A stretch of DNA of 64,000 nucleotides from Ferruginibacter sp. (GTDB lineage Bacteria > Bacteroidota > Bacteroidia > Chitinophagales > Chitinophagaceae): NCBI GenBank assembly GCA_025963635.1, contig JAOQAK010000002.1, forward strand, positions 124,001-188,000. Direction: 5' to 3'. Positions 55,057 to 63,590 of this stretch are shown here, in pieces (within the stretch, counting starts at the first letter, position 1; every line of letters starts with the position of its first letter). The position numbers and the translations under genes were made by a program. Under the pieces are notes generated by a model. It ran no database searches, was not told the DNA's origin, and worked only from the letters and a program-made list of their open reading frames with translations.

Positions 55057-57315
55057 ATGAAACAGCTAATTTTCATCAGTTTACTATTGGGAACGCTTCG
55101 ATTGAGTGCCCAGGTTAAAATTTCCGGCCGGATTACAGATAACAAAAATAAACCACTTTCCGGTGCGAGCATTGTCTTAAAAGACACCTATGATGGTGCT
55201 ACAAGCGATTCTACCGGCCTATATTCCTTTCCAACCCAGGAAAAGGGAATTCATCAGCTGGAAGTGTCCACCACCGGTTATAACTCCATATCACAAAATA
55301 TTAATATAGGATTAAGTCCCATCGTTCAAAACCTGTCACTAAAGGAACAGGTGACCGAGTTAAAGGCTGTGGTAATATCTGCGGGTTCTTTCGAGGCGAG
55401 CGACAAAAACAAGGGCGCCGTATTAAGTTCAATAGATATTGTTACAACTCCCAGCGCAAACGGGGATGTCACCAGCGCTTTCAAATCCCTGCCCGGTACG
55501 CAGCAGGTGGGTGAGAGTGAAGGTTTATTTGTAAGAGGCGGAACAGCTACAGAAAGCAAGATATACATGGATGGAAACCTTGTAAATAACTTTTTTTACA
55601 GCAGCACACCCGGTATCGCCACCCGGGGTCGTTTCAATCCCTTTCTTTTTAAGGGCACTGTATTCAGTACGGGTGGATATTCGGCACTCTATGGGCAGGC
55701 GCTTTCCTCTGCGCTTATTTTGGAAAGCAATGATCTGCCGGAAAGAACACAGGCAGATTTGAGCATCTCTGTCGTGGGTATTGGTGGTGGTATCCAGCAC
55801 CTGTCCAGGGATAAAAAATCTTCCTGGGGAGTCTCGTACAATTATATCAATTTATGGCTTGCATTTAACGTGATCAAGCAAAAGCAGGATTATTTTAGAG
55901 TTCCGGTCGCAAACCAAACCGATGCCAATTTCAGGATAAAAACAAAAAATGGCGGATTTATCAAGTACTATGGTTATTTGAGCACCAATAAAGTTGGTTT
56001 CAGAAGTCCGGATATAGATACCACGGGTTTAAAAGACGCGTTTACCCTTAAGAACATCAACACCTATCAAAACATCAACTGGAAGGATCGCATCGGGAAT
56101 GGATGGAAAATCAATACGGGCATTAGCTTTAGTACCAATAAAGATAATATTGCCAATGATATACAGGACGCCAGCAACCGGAAGGTTACCCTCAACAGCC
56201 CTTCATTGTATGCTTTTAAAAATTTCTCGCTGGAAAATAATGCAAAATATGCGCAGGCAAGATTGGTGTTAGAGAAAAGAATCAAGGGGCTCACTGCTAT
56301 TCGTTTTGGGAGCGATTATTTCTATAGCGATGAGAAATCCACCTACACCTTATATGATGGGACCAAATTTGACGAAAAGATTATTGACCATTTATATGCA
56401 GGATTTGCAGAAGCAGATATTTATGTTACCAACAGTTTGGCTGCTAAAATCGGCACCCGGTTGGAACATTCCGAAATTATCAATCAATGGAATATCGCTC
56501 CGAGACTTTCATTGGCCTACAAGTTGGCGGATAATAGCCAGGCATCTCTTGCCTACGGCATCTTTTATCAAAACCCTGAAAGAAAGTTATTACCAGCCGC
56601 TGCAGGAATTGATTATTCAAAAGCGGCACATTATATTTTTCAATATACCCGGCAAACAAGAGATTACACCTTAAGAACCGAACTGTTTTATAAAAAATAT
56701 GATGATTTGTATAAAACAGCTCCAGGCTTTAACGGAAGAGAATTAGCAGTTAATAACAATGGCTTTGGTGATGCAAAAGGCATTGAATTTTTTTGGAGGG
56801 ATAAAAAGACGATCAAAAATGTCGATTATTGGTTCTCCTATTCGTACCTCGATACAAAAAGGAATTTCCTGAATTATCCCACTGCCATTCAACCTTCTTT
56901 CGCAGCCAATCATACCGCCGCTTTTGTATTTAAAAGATTTGTGTTGCCGTGGAAAACGGGGTTTAACTTTAGTTACAATTTTGCCACCGGCCGGCCATAT
57001 TACAATATCGGCTTCGACAGCAGCTTAAGCAAATACACCATTAAGGACCAAGGGAAAACCATTAACTACAACAGTATGAGTTTTAGTATCAACTACCTGC
57101 CCAATCTTGGTAAAACAAACGCTAAAACCTTTGCTGTATGGGTACTAGGTATCAATAATGTGTTGGGTCAAAAACAAGTATTTAGCTATAATTACAGTAG
57201 TAACGGAAACAGGAAAGAAGCGGTAACGCCGCCGAGTAAACGATTTGTCTTTATAGGTTGCTTCCTGAGTTTTGGAATAGACAGAACACAGGATGCGATC
57301 AATAATAACCTGTAG
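55057..57315 (+). CDS. TonB-dependent receptor with N-terminal CarboxypepD-like domain
   Basis: 752 residues. Signal peptide to LSAQ; beta-sandwich at 20-105 (ISGRITDNKNKPLSGASIVLKD); plug domain at ~110-230 (SLPGTQQVGESEGLFVRGG, YMDGNLVNNFF); barrel strands to the end. An outer membrane importer for an iron chelate, cofactor or sugar. No SusD partner follows, so it is not a classic SusCD pair. The operator-like promoter suggests ligand-dependent control. Confidence 0.9.
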   Translation: MKQLIFISLLLGTLRLSAQVKISGRITDNKNKPLSGASIVLKDTYDGATSDSTGLYSFPTQEKGIHQLEVSTTGYNSISQNINIGLSPIVQNLSLKEQVTELKAVVISAGSFEASDKNKGAVLSSIDIVTTPSANGDVTSAFKSLPGTQQVGESEGLFVRGGTATESKIYMDGNLVNNFFYSSTPGIATRGRFNPFLFKGTVFSTGGYSALYGQALSSALILESNDLPERTQADLSISVVGIGGGIQHLSRDKKSSWGVSYNYINLWLAFNVIKQKQDYFRVPVANQTDANFRIKTKNGGFIKYYGYLSTNKVGFRSPDIDTTGLKDAFTLKNINTYQNINWKDRIGNGWKINTGISFSTNKDNIANDIQDASNRKVTLNSPSLYAFKNFSLENNAKYAQARLVLEKRIKGLTAIRFGSDYFYSDEKSTYTLYDGTKFDEKIIDHLYAGFAEADIYVTNSLAAKIGTRLEHSEIINQWNIAPRLSLAYKLADNSQASLAYGIFYQNPERKLLPAAAGIDYSKAAHYIFQYTRQTRDYTLRTELFYKKYDDLYKTAPGFNGRELAVNNNGFGDAKGIEFFWRDKKTIKNVDYWFSYSYLDTKRNFLNYPTAIQPSFAANHTAAFVFKRFVLPWKTGFNFSYNFATGRPYYNIGFDSSLSKYTIKDQGKTINYNSMSFSINYLPNLGKTNAKTFAVWVLGINNVLGQKQVFSYNYSSNGNRKEAVTPPSKRFVFIGCFLSFGIDRTQDAINNNL

Positions 57316-57323
57316 AGTAAAAA

Positions 57324-57386
57324 GGTTGAAAGTATACGGTTGAAGGTTGACGGAGGGGGTTTAAGGTTAAAGCTTAAAGGTGATAG
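57324..57386. repeat. 7-bp array after the TonB receptor gene
   Basis: Nine 7-mers: ggttgaa, agtatac, ggttgaa, ggttgac, ggagggg, gtttaag, gttaaag, cttaaag, gtgatag. Begins nine bases after the receptor stop. Confidence 0.7.
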
Positions 57387-57399
57387 TAGCAGTGCGTTA

Positions 57400-57426
57400 T
57401 TGCTTTTCTTAGTCATTTTAATTTTG
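57400..57426 (+). promoter_or_regulatory. possible promoter of the 2TM gene
   Basis: TTG at 57400-57402 and TAATTTTG at 57419-57426, a 16-base spacer, shorter than ideal. The ATG follows 33 bases later. Confidence 0.45.
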
Positions 57427-57458
57427 TCTTTATCATTAAAACATATAAATCCCTGGTT

Positions 57459-57779
57459 ATGTCAAATTACACAAACGTTCCGGAAGGAAAAGATCCCATT
57501 CTTTGGGCAATTGCTAAAAGAAGGGCCAGTTTCAAAAATCATGCGGTCACTTATGTGATTGTAAACCTGTTTTTATGGGCTATTTGGTACTTTACTTCGA
57601 GTCAATGGATTTCTATCAATCATTTTAATGACAATATTCATGGAATGATGATACCGTGGCCCATCTGGACTACCCTTGGCTGGGGCGTAGGACTCGCCTT
57701 TCACTTTGCAGGTGCTTATATTTTCCCTACATCAAACTCAGCAGAAATGGAATATCGAAAATTAACTAACAAACAATAA
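57459..57779 (+). CDS. 2TM domain protein
   Basis: 106 residues. Two membrane helices: VTYVIVNLFLWAIWYFTS and IWTTLGWGVGLAFHFAGAY, matching the 2TM domain. Both ends cytoplasmic. In Bacteroidota such proteins often lie beside small winged-helix regulators and histidine kinases. Here the regulator is two genes on. Confidence 0.82.
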   Translation: MSNYTNVPEGKDPILWAIAKRRASFKNHAVTYVIVNLFLWAIWYFTSSQWISINHFNDNIHGMMIPWPIWTTLGWGVGLAFHFAGAYIFPTSNSAEMEYRKLTNKQ

Positions 57780-57803
57780 TCCGACACATTAAATCTATTA
57801 GCA

Positions 57804-58445
57804 ATGAAAAAAATCATCTTGTCTGCCACCATCCTGTTACTGTCCGTTTCCCTTTTTGCCCAAAGCGAAAAATTTACCGCAGCTATGAAGAAAAATCTTG
57901 ATGCATTGGGCGCCGCATTTAAAAACCCGCCAGAACTTTTAACCGTAGCTAATAACTTTGAAAGGATTGCTACCGCAGAAAAAACACAGTGGCTTCCTTA
58001 TTATTATGCAGCTTTTTGCCAGGTGAATTATGGGTTTATACAGCAGGATAAAACGAAAACAGATGGTTATGCAGATAAGGCGTCTGAACTGATTGCCAAG
58101 GCTGATTCCTTGTCTCCCAAAAACTCTGAAATATCCTGTATTAAAAGTATGATCGCCAGTTGCCACATGATGGTTGATCCACAGCAACGCTGGATGGAAT
58201 ATGGGAAAGAGAGCGGCAGCAAGCTGGATGCAGCAATTAGCCAGGATGCAACCAATCCACGACCTCATTACCTGAGAGGCCAGGGACTAAAATTTACCCC
58301 TGAACAATTCGGCGGAGGATGTAAAACAGCCAAACCCGAACTGCAAACTGCGATGGAAAAATACGCCAATTTTAAACCTGCCAGCGAGCTGCATCCAAAT
58401 TGGGGTAAAGAGCAGGTGGATCAGTTATTGAAGGAGTGCCAGTAG
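57804..58445 (+). CDS. exported helical (TPR-like) protein
   Basis: 213 residues. Signal peptide ends LFAQ. A TPR-like array of amphipathic helices: TVANNFERIATAEKTQWLPYYYAAF, ADKASELIAKADSLSPKNSEISCIKSM, KLDAAISQDATNPRPHYLRGQ. Two Cys may form a disulfide. It lies 24 bases after the 2TM gene. Function unknown, probably periplasmic binding or scaffold. Confidence 0.75.
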   Translation: MKKIILSATILLLSVSLFAQSEKFTAAMKKNLDALGAAFKNPPELLTVANNFERIATAEKTQWLPYYYAAFCQVNYGFIQQDKTKTDGYADKASELIAKADSLSPKNSEISCIKSMIASCHMMVDPQQRWMEYGKESGSKLDAAISQDATNPRPHYLRGQGLKFTPEQFGGGCKTAKPELQTAMEKYANFKPASELHPNWGKEQVDQLLKECQ

Positions 58446-58449
58446 GGTA

Positions 58450-58485
58450 GCTCAATACTCAGTGCTAAGTACTGAGTATTGAGCC
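58450..58485. repeat. perfect 14-bp hairpin built from 7-mers
   Basis: gctcaatactcagt at 58450-58463 pairs perfectly with actgagtattgagc at 58471-58484. Read in 7s from 58451: ctcaata, ctcagtg, ctaagta, ctgagta, ttgagcc. Starts five bases after the stop of the secreted protein gene. No T-run follows. Confidence 0.75.
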
Positions 58486-58540
58486 GCAAATGAAGATTCC
58501 TCTCCTTTCAGCTGAGGCTAAAATGAAAAACTAAGTAAGC

Positions 58541-58834
58541 ATGTTTAAAGACCTTGATCCTATATTACACTCACAATTAAGGTTGGCAGTAATGAGTTTG
58601 CTGGTGGGGGTGCGGGAAGCTGAATTTAATTTTTTGAAAGAAAAAACGAATGCAACTGCCGGTAACCTCAGTGTGCAGATCAACAAGCTGAAAGATGCAG
58701 GGTATATTGATGTGGTGAAGCAATTTAAAGAGAACTATCCTCAAACAATTTGTAAAATAACAAAAAAGGGAATCGATTCATTTGAAGCATATGTAAATGC
58801 ACTGCAATCTTACATGAATCCAAGTGGTGAATAA
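58541..58834 (+). CDS. small winged-helix transcriptional regulator
   Basis: 97 residues. Fold begins LHSQLRLAVMSLLVG; recognition helix NATAGNLSVQINKLKDAGYI; wing FKENYPQTICKITKKG. Similar to the transcription factors found next to 2TM and ABC genes in Bacteroidota. Likely a local repressor. Confidence 0.85.
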   Translation: MFKDLDPILHSQLRLAVMSLLVGVREAEFNFLKEKTNATAGNLSVQINKLKDAGYIDVVKQFKENYPQTICKITKKGIDSFEAYVNALQSYMNPSGE

Positions 58835-58997
58835 ATATGTGCTTTCGGGATATATTTATTCTCCTTCCTATTATTCGCCCGTTCAATATCGATTGAATTG
58901 ACGTACTCACTTATACAACCTGTTGATTTTACCTGGCTTTGTTAAATGAACAATTAGCTATTGGCAACGTTTTATCTTGGTTACTATCAAAAATTTC

Positions 58998-59927
58998 ATG
59001 TCATCAATCATCAGCGTCAGCAATCTCTCCAAACAATTTAAGGATACCAGTGCAGTAAACGGTCTTTCATTTACCGTAAATGAAGGAGATGTTTACGGCT
59101 TTCTTGGCCAGAATGGCGCCGGCAAATCTACCACTATACGCATGTTGCTCAGCCTTGTAGCACCTACCCGCGGAGAAATAAATATTTTCGGAAAAAAGCT
59201 AAGTACCCACCGTTCAGAAATTTTGCGGCGTGTAGGCGCCGTTATTGAAAAGCCGGATCTCTACAAATATCTTTCGGCTTATGATAATCTTTCCATATTT
59301 GCACGGTTGAGCGGCATGAAAGTTACCCGGCAGTTACTAATGAAACAGTTGCAGATGGTAGGACTGGGCGAAAGAGCCGATAGCAAAGTAAGAACGTTTA
59401 GCCAGGGGATGAAACAGCGTTTAGGCATTGCCGTTGCTTTGGTACATGATCCTGCATTAATCATTTTAGATGAACCCACCAATGGATTAGATCCGCAGGG
59501 CATCGCAGATATGCGCAACCTTATCGTAAGATTAAGGAGCGAATTGGGTAAAACCGTTTTAATTTCATCCCATCTTCTAAGTGAAATAGAAGTGATCGCC
59601 AACAGGATGATCATTATCCACAAAGGTCAAAAAATGGTGGAAGGCAATGTTGCGGAGTTGCTAGACCCGGCGCATTCATTGATACAGGTTGAAACAAATG
59701 ATAACGAGACTGCAAAAGAAAAGTTAAAACAAACTCAATGGGCCGCCTACCTGCAGGAAGGTTCGCAGCTGCGACTGATGATGAACAAAGATGCTGTTCC
59801 CCGGCTGATCAATGATTTGGTTGCATTGAATGTGCAGCTACTTTCTATCAACTCCAGCCATTCGCTGGAGAATTATTTTTTATCACTTACAACCCTGCCC
59901 GGCAATGTTGACCCTTTTGCGAATTGA
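58998..59927 (+). CDS. ABC transporter ATP-binding protein
   Basis: 309 residues from ATG 58998; the frame from TTG 58977 adds seven residues without family match. Walker A GQNGAGKST; signature FSQGMKQRLG; Walker B LIILDEPTNGLD; H-loop SSHLLSEIE. A BcrA/NatA-type exporter subunit. Overlaps the next gene, the permease, by 23 bases, so translation is coupled. Confidence 0.93.
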   Translation: MSSIISVSNLSKQFKDTSAVNGLSFTVNEGDVYGFLGQNGAGKSTTIRMLLSLVAPTRGEINIFGKKLSTHRSEILRRVGAVIEKPDLYKYLSAYDNLSIFARLSGMKVTRQLLMKQLQMVGLGERADSKVRTFSQGMKQRLGIAVALVHDPALIILDEPTNGLDPQGIADMRNLIVRLRSELGKTVLISSHLLSEIEVIANRMIIIHKGQKMVEGNVAELLDPAHSLIQVETNDNETAKEKLKQTQWAAYLQEGSQLRLMMNKDAVPRLINDLVALNVQLLSINSSHSLENYFLSLTTLPGNVDPFAN

Positions 59928-60798
59928 GTTATTCAAAATATCCCGCCGGCCACGTACCTACATTGCTTTTGCGGCAATTGCCGCGATTGTATTTATTTTC
60001 CAGTTTGCATTTAAGGCAGATGGGGAAAATTACATGAACCTGATGCTGCAAAGTGTAAAGGATACTTTTGAATTTGAAAAAGTAAGAGCGATTAACGGGT
60101 ATTTTATGTGCTACATTATTTTGAACACCTTGTTGATACAGGTGCCCATATTGGTAGCATTGATTGCAGCGGATTCTATTTCGGGCGAAGCAAATATGGG
60201 AACACTTCGTTTACTGATCTCCAAGCCCATCAGCCGTACACAGCTCATCCTGGTAAAATTTGCTGCTGCCACGATATTTACCATTTTGCTTTTATTGTGG
60301 ATGGCCATCACTTCACTGGTCTTTAGTTTATTAATCTTTGGTGCAGACGATATGCTGATCTTCAGGTCGAAGGGCGATGAATCACAAATATTGCTCATCT
60401 CAAGAGACGATGTGATCTGGCGCTATCTTGCAGCTTTTGCCTATGCCACGGTTGCGCTTACGGTGATTGCAGCGCTCTCTTTATTTTTATCCATCTTCGC
60501 CGAAAATTCCATCGGCCCTATTATTGCCACGGTTTGTATCGTGATCGTTTGTACCATCATATCCAACATTAATGTACCCATTATCGACAAAAATGTAAAG
60601 CCATTTCTCTTTACATCTTACCTCGTTGGCTGGAAAGGATTTTTTTACATCGCCACTGATTCAGAAGGCATTCCCATAAAAGGAAGCATCGAAAATTGGC
60701 CTGCCATCAGGAACAGCCTGGGTATCCTGCTGTTGCACATCGGCGGATTGGTGGCTGCTTCAGTAATTGTTTTTAAAAAGAAGGATATCTTATCTTAA
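59905..60798 (+). CDS. ABC-2 type transporter permease
   Basis: 297 residues from ATG 59905, inside the ATPase gene end; an earlier Met at 59830 would overlap by ~100 bases and has no hydrophobic match. About six membrane helices: IAFAAIAAIVFIFQFAF, LLIQVPILVALIAADSI and others. Works with the ATPase above, probably exporting lipids or peptides. Confidence 0.88.
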   Translation: MLTLLRIELFKISRRPRTYIAFAAIAAIVFIFQFAFKADGENYMNLMLQSVKDTFEFEKVRAINGYFMCYIILNTLLIQVPILVALIAADSISGEANMGTLRLLISKPISRTQLILVKFAAATIFTILLLLWMAITSLVFSLLIFGADDMLIFRSKGDESQILLISRDDVIWRYLAAFAYATVALTVIAALSLFLSIFAENSIGPIIATVCIVIVCTIISNINVPIIDKNVKPFLFTSYLVGWKGFFYIATDSEGIPIKGSIENWPAIRNSLGILLLHIGGLVAASVIVFKKKDILS

Positions 60799-60807
60799 AA
60801 TAGTAGC

Positions 60808-61512
60808 ATGATGAATATGTTGAAAATAGGAATGTTTGTGAGTTATGTTTTTATCGCCCTAACCGGCAATGCACAGGCAACTGCAAATGTTTTGATAAAA
60901 ACTGTAAGTGATAAAATAGACAGGGTAAATAACTATGAAGCCAATGGCAAAATGAAGACCAATGTTACCTTTTTGAAAGTTCCGGAGTCTACGGTAAAGA
61001 TCTATTTTAAGAAGCCCAATAAGCTGAAAATAAAAAATGAAAAGGGAATTTCTTTTGTTCCGAAAGGAGCGGTAAGTATCAATCTGAGTAATATTATCAA
61101 TGGAAGCAAATACACCGCTTTGGATGCAGGTGCTGATATGATCGCCAATACCAAAGTGAGGGTAATAAAGTTGCTGCCGGAGGATGATAACGCAGATGTG
61201 GTGTTATCTACGGTGTACATCGATGAAGCCAACCAGGTAATCAGGAAGGCGAAAACCACCACAAGGGAAAATGGCAGTTACCAACTGGAAATGACCTATG
61301 GAAAATACATAGCATACGGACTACCCGACAAGATTATTTTTACCTTCAACACCAAGGATTACAAATTACCCAAGGGTGTAACTTTTGATTTTGATGACGG
61401 CACTGCTGTAAAAAAAACAACCCCTGATAATCTTAAAAAGAACCAGGGGATGGCGGAAATTATATTTGATAGCTACATCATTAACAAAGGAGTTCCGGAT
61501 ACTGTTTTCTAA
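60808..61512 (+). CDS. LolA-like outer membrane lipoprotein-sorting protein
   Basis: 234 residues. Signal peptide to GNAQA, then a LolA/MucB-like half-barrel: VNNYEANGKMKTNVTFL, KIYFKKPNKLKIKNEKGISF, PDKIIFTFNTKDYKLP. Nine bases after the permease. Together the three genes resemble a lipid or lipoprotein export unit to the outer membrane. Ligand unknown. Confidence 0.78.
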   Translation: MMNMLKIGMFVSYVFIALTGNAQATANVLIKTVSDKIDRVNNYEANGKMKTNVTFLKVPESTVKIYFKKPNKLKIKNEKGISFVPKGAVSINLSNIINGSKYTALDAGADMIANTKVRVIKLLPEDDNADVVLSTVYIDEANQVIRKAKTTTRENGSYQLEMTYGKYIAYGLPDKIIFTFNTKDYKLPKGVTFDFDDGTAVKKTTPDNLKKNQGMAEIIFDSYIINKGVPDTVF

Positions 61513-61525
61513 CAACTGGCATTTA

Positions 61526-62626
61526 CTATTCCGGCACCTCAGTTATCTTTTCATCCACTGCATTCGCTACGATGGCCTTGCTTATTTTCTTCAGCGGGTT
61601 TTGCCTTTGCCGCTCGTATTCTTTTCTGGCGCCAATGATATCAATGCATTTAAAAACGGCTTCCCTGAAAGAACTTTCATCTGCCTTACTTTTACCAGCA
61701 ATATCAAAAGCCACCCCATGATCTGGTGAAGTGCGTACTCCTTCAAGTCCTGCAGTAAAATTTACCCCTTCGCCTAAAGCGAGCGATTTAAAAGGGATCA
61801 GACCCTGGTCGTGGTACATGGCCAGCACCGCGTCAAATTTTTCATAACTGCCCCGGGCAAAAAATGCATCCGCACTGTAGGGCCCAAAGCAAAAAATATC
61901 TCGTTGTTTTGCCTCCTTGATTGCTGGTTTAATGATTTCTTCTTCCTCGGTTCCTACCAGACCTTCATCACCGGCGTGAGGATTTAATCCAAGTACCGCA
62001 ATTTTTGGTTTATCAATCCCGAAATCAATCTTAAGCGAGTTATTCATTAAATGCAATTTGCTCAGGATATTTTCACGGGTAATGTGTGCGGCGATATCTT
62101 TCACCGGAACATGCTCTGTAAGTAAAGCCACCCTCATATTTTCAGCCACCATAAACATCACCACATCCCGCACCCCGAACAGATCTTTCAGGTAAGGCGT
62201 GTGGCCGGTGAAATTGAACTCTACCGACTGGGTATTTTTTTTATGGATCGGAGCCGTTACCAGCCCATCAATTTTTCCATCTTTCAGGGCTTGAGCGGCG
62301 GTAACAAGACTGATTACCGCACATTTACCTCCCTGCTCATTTAATATGCCAGGAGTAATGGCCACATCATCTTCCCAGCAATTGTACAGGTTTACCTGTT
62401 TATGATTGATGCGGCTTGAATCCTTTATGGATGAAAAATTAAAGTTGATTTCTGGAAGCGATTTGCGGTAGAAATTCAGCACTTTATTACCGGCGAACAG
62501 AACAGGGGTACAAATTTCCAGCAGCCTGGCATCCCCAATTGTCTTTATAATTATTTCAAGGCCGATACCATTAATGTCGCCACAGGATATCCCAATAATG
62601 GGTTTATTTTCAGATGATAAGCTCAT
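61526..62626 (-). CDS. pdxA: 4-hydroxythreonine-4-phosphate dehydrogenase
   Basis: 366 residues. ISCGDINGIGLEI opening; metal His in FTGHTPYL; LNPHAGDEGLVGTEE; HDQGLIPFKSL near the C-terminus; SPDHGVAFDIAGKSKAD. NAD-dependent step of pyridoxal phosphate synthesis; shares SerC with serine synthesis. Convergent with the LolA-like gene by 13 bases. Confidence 0.93.
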   Translation of the reverse strand: MSLSSENKPIIGISCGDINGIGLEIIIKTIGDARLLEICTPVLFAGNKVLNFYRKSLPEINFNFSSIKDSSRINHKQVNLYNCWEDDVAITPGILNEQGGKCAVISLVTAAQALKDGKIDGLVTAPIHKKNTQSVEFNFTGHTPYLKDLFGVRDVVMFMVAENMRVALLTEHVPVKDIAAHITRENILSKLHLMNNSLKIDFGIDKPKIAVLGLNPHAGDEGLVGTEEEEIIKPAIKEAKQRDIFCFGPYSADAFFARGSYEKFDAVLAMYHDQGLIPFKSLALGEGVNFTAGLEGVRTSPDHGVAFDIAGKSKADESSFREAVFKCIDIIGARKEYERQRQNPLKKISKAIVANAVDEKITEVPE

Positions 62627-62821
62627 ATCGTGTTTATTGAGTCGTAAAAATACAACTTCTTGCCGGTAAACGGTTTAACGGATGCCTTCGAAATCATCGC
62701 TGTGCACCTAAACAGCCTGCCAGCTTTTGGAAGGACAGCACAAGTTTAACAGTTTATTGAAAGTCCGAAGTTTGCAGAATAAGCGCCCAACGGCAATGAC
62801 ATCTTGCTCAAATGTTCTGCT

Positions 62822-62829
62822 TACTTTTG
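62822..62829 (+). promoter_or_regulatory. -7 element for rsmA
   Basis: TACTTTTG ends five bases before the rsmA ATG, so the transcript may be nearly leaderless. A TTG at 62805 is too near for a full -33. Confidence 0.4.
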
Positions 62830-62834
62830 CAGTA

Positions 62835-63587
62835 ATGTTTAGAATAAAAAAATCCCTTGGTCAGCATTTTTTAAAAGATGATACCGTAATTCAAAAAATT
62901 GTGGAGGCTTTAAAAGAAGCGCCTTTTGCAAATCTCCTGGAAGTTGGTCCTGGCGGAGGTGCATTAACAAGGCAACTGGTGAAGATACCCGGTATTAACT
63001 TTAAGGCAGTAGAACTGGATGATGAGAAAACCGAATACCTGGTGAAGACATGGCCCGAACTAAAGGATAAGATCATCGGCGAAAGCTTTTTAGACATCGA
63101 TGCGCCATTTGATGAGCCATTTACCGTGATTGGCAATTTTCCTTATAATATTTCCACCCAGATATTATTTAAAGTGCTGGATTGGAAAGATAAAGTGCCG
63201 GTGGTAATTGGTATGTTTCAGAAGGAAGTAGCACAAAGAGCCGCTTCTGATGAAGGAAGCAAAGTATACGGCGTGTTAAGTGTATTGATCCAAGCTTTTT
63301 ACGATGTGGAGTATTTGTTTGATGTAAGTAATCAATCATTTAACCCGCCGCCAAAGGTGCAAAGCGGTGTAATCAGGCTCAAAAGAAAAACCACTGAGTT
63401 ACCGGTAAAAAGCGATCGTGCTTTTAGGGTATTGGTGAAAACTGCCTTTAACCAACGGCGCAAAACCCTGCGCAATGCAGTAAAAAGTTTATTCACCGCA
63501 GAAATATTAAAGGATGAAATTTTTAACAAACGTGCTGAAGCATTAAGTGTTGAAGATTTTGCGGAACTTACTTTTAAAATGAGTTGA
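62835..63587 (+). CDS. rsmA: 16S rRNA dimethyladenosine transferase
   Basis: 250 residues from ATG 62835; an earlier in-frame Met at 62727 lies upstream of the promoter. KKSLGQHFLKDD opening; SAM motif LLEVGPGGGALTRQL; catalytic NFPYNIS. Dimethylates two adenines in 16S rRNA helix 45 in ribosome maturation. The next gene starts three bases after its stop. Confidence 0.95.
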   Translation: MFRIKKSLGQHFLKDDTVIQKIVEALKEAPFANLLEVGPGGGALTRQLVKIPGINFKAVELDDEKTEYLVKTWPELKDKIIGESFLDIDAPFDEPFTVIGNFPYNISTQILFKVLDWKDKVPVVIGMFQKEVAQRAASDEGSKVYGVLSVLIQAFYDVEYLFDVSNQSFNPPPKVQSGVIRLKRKTTELPVKSDRAFRVLVKTAFNQRRKTLRNAVKSLFTAEILKDEIFNKRAEALSVEDFAELTFKMS

Positions 63588-63590
63588 CCC

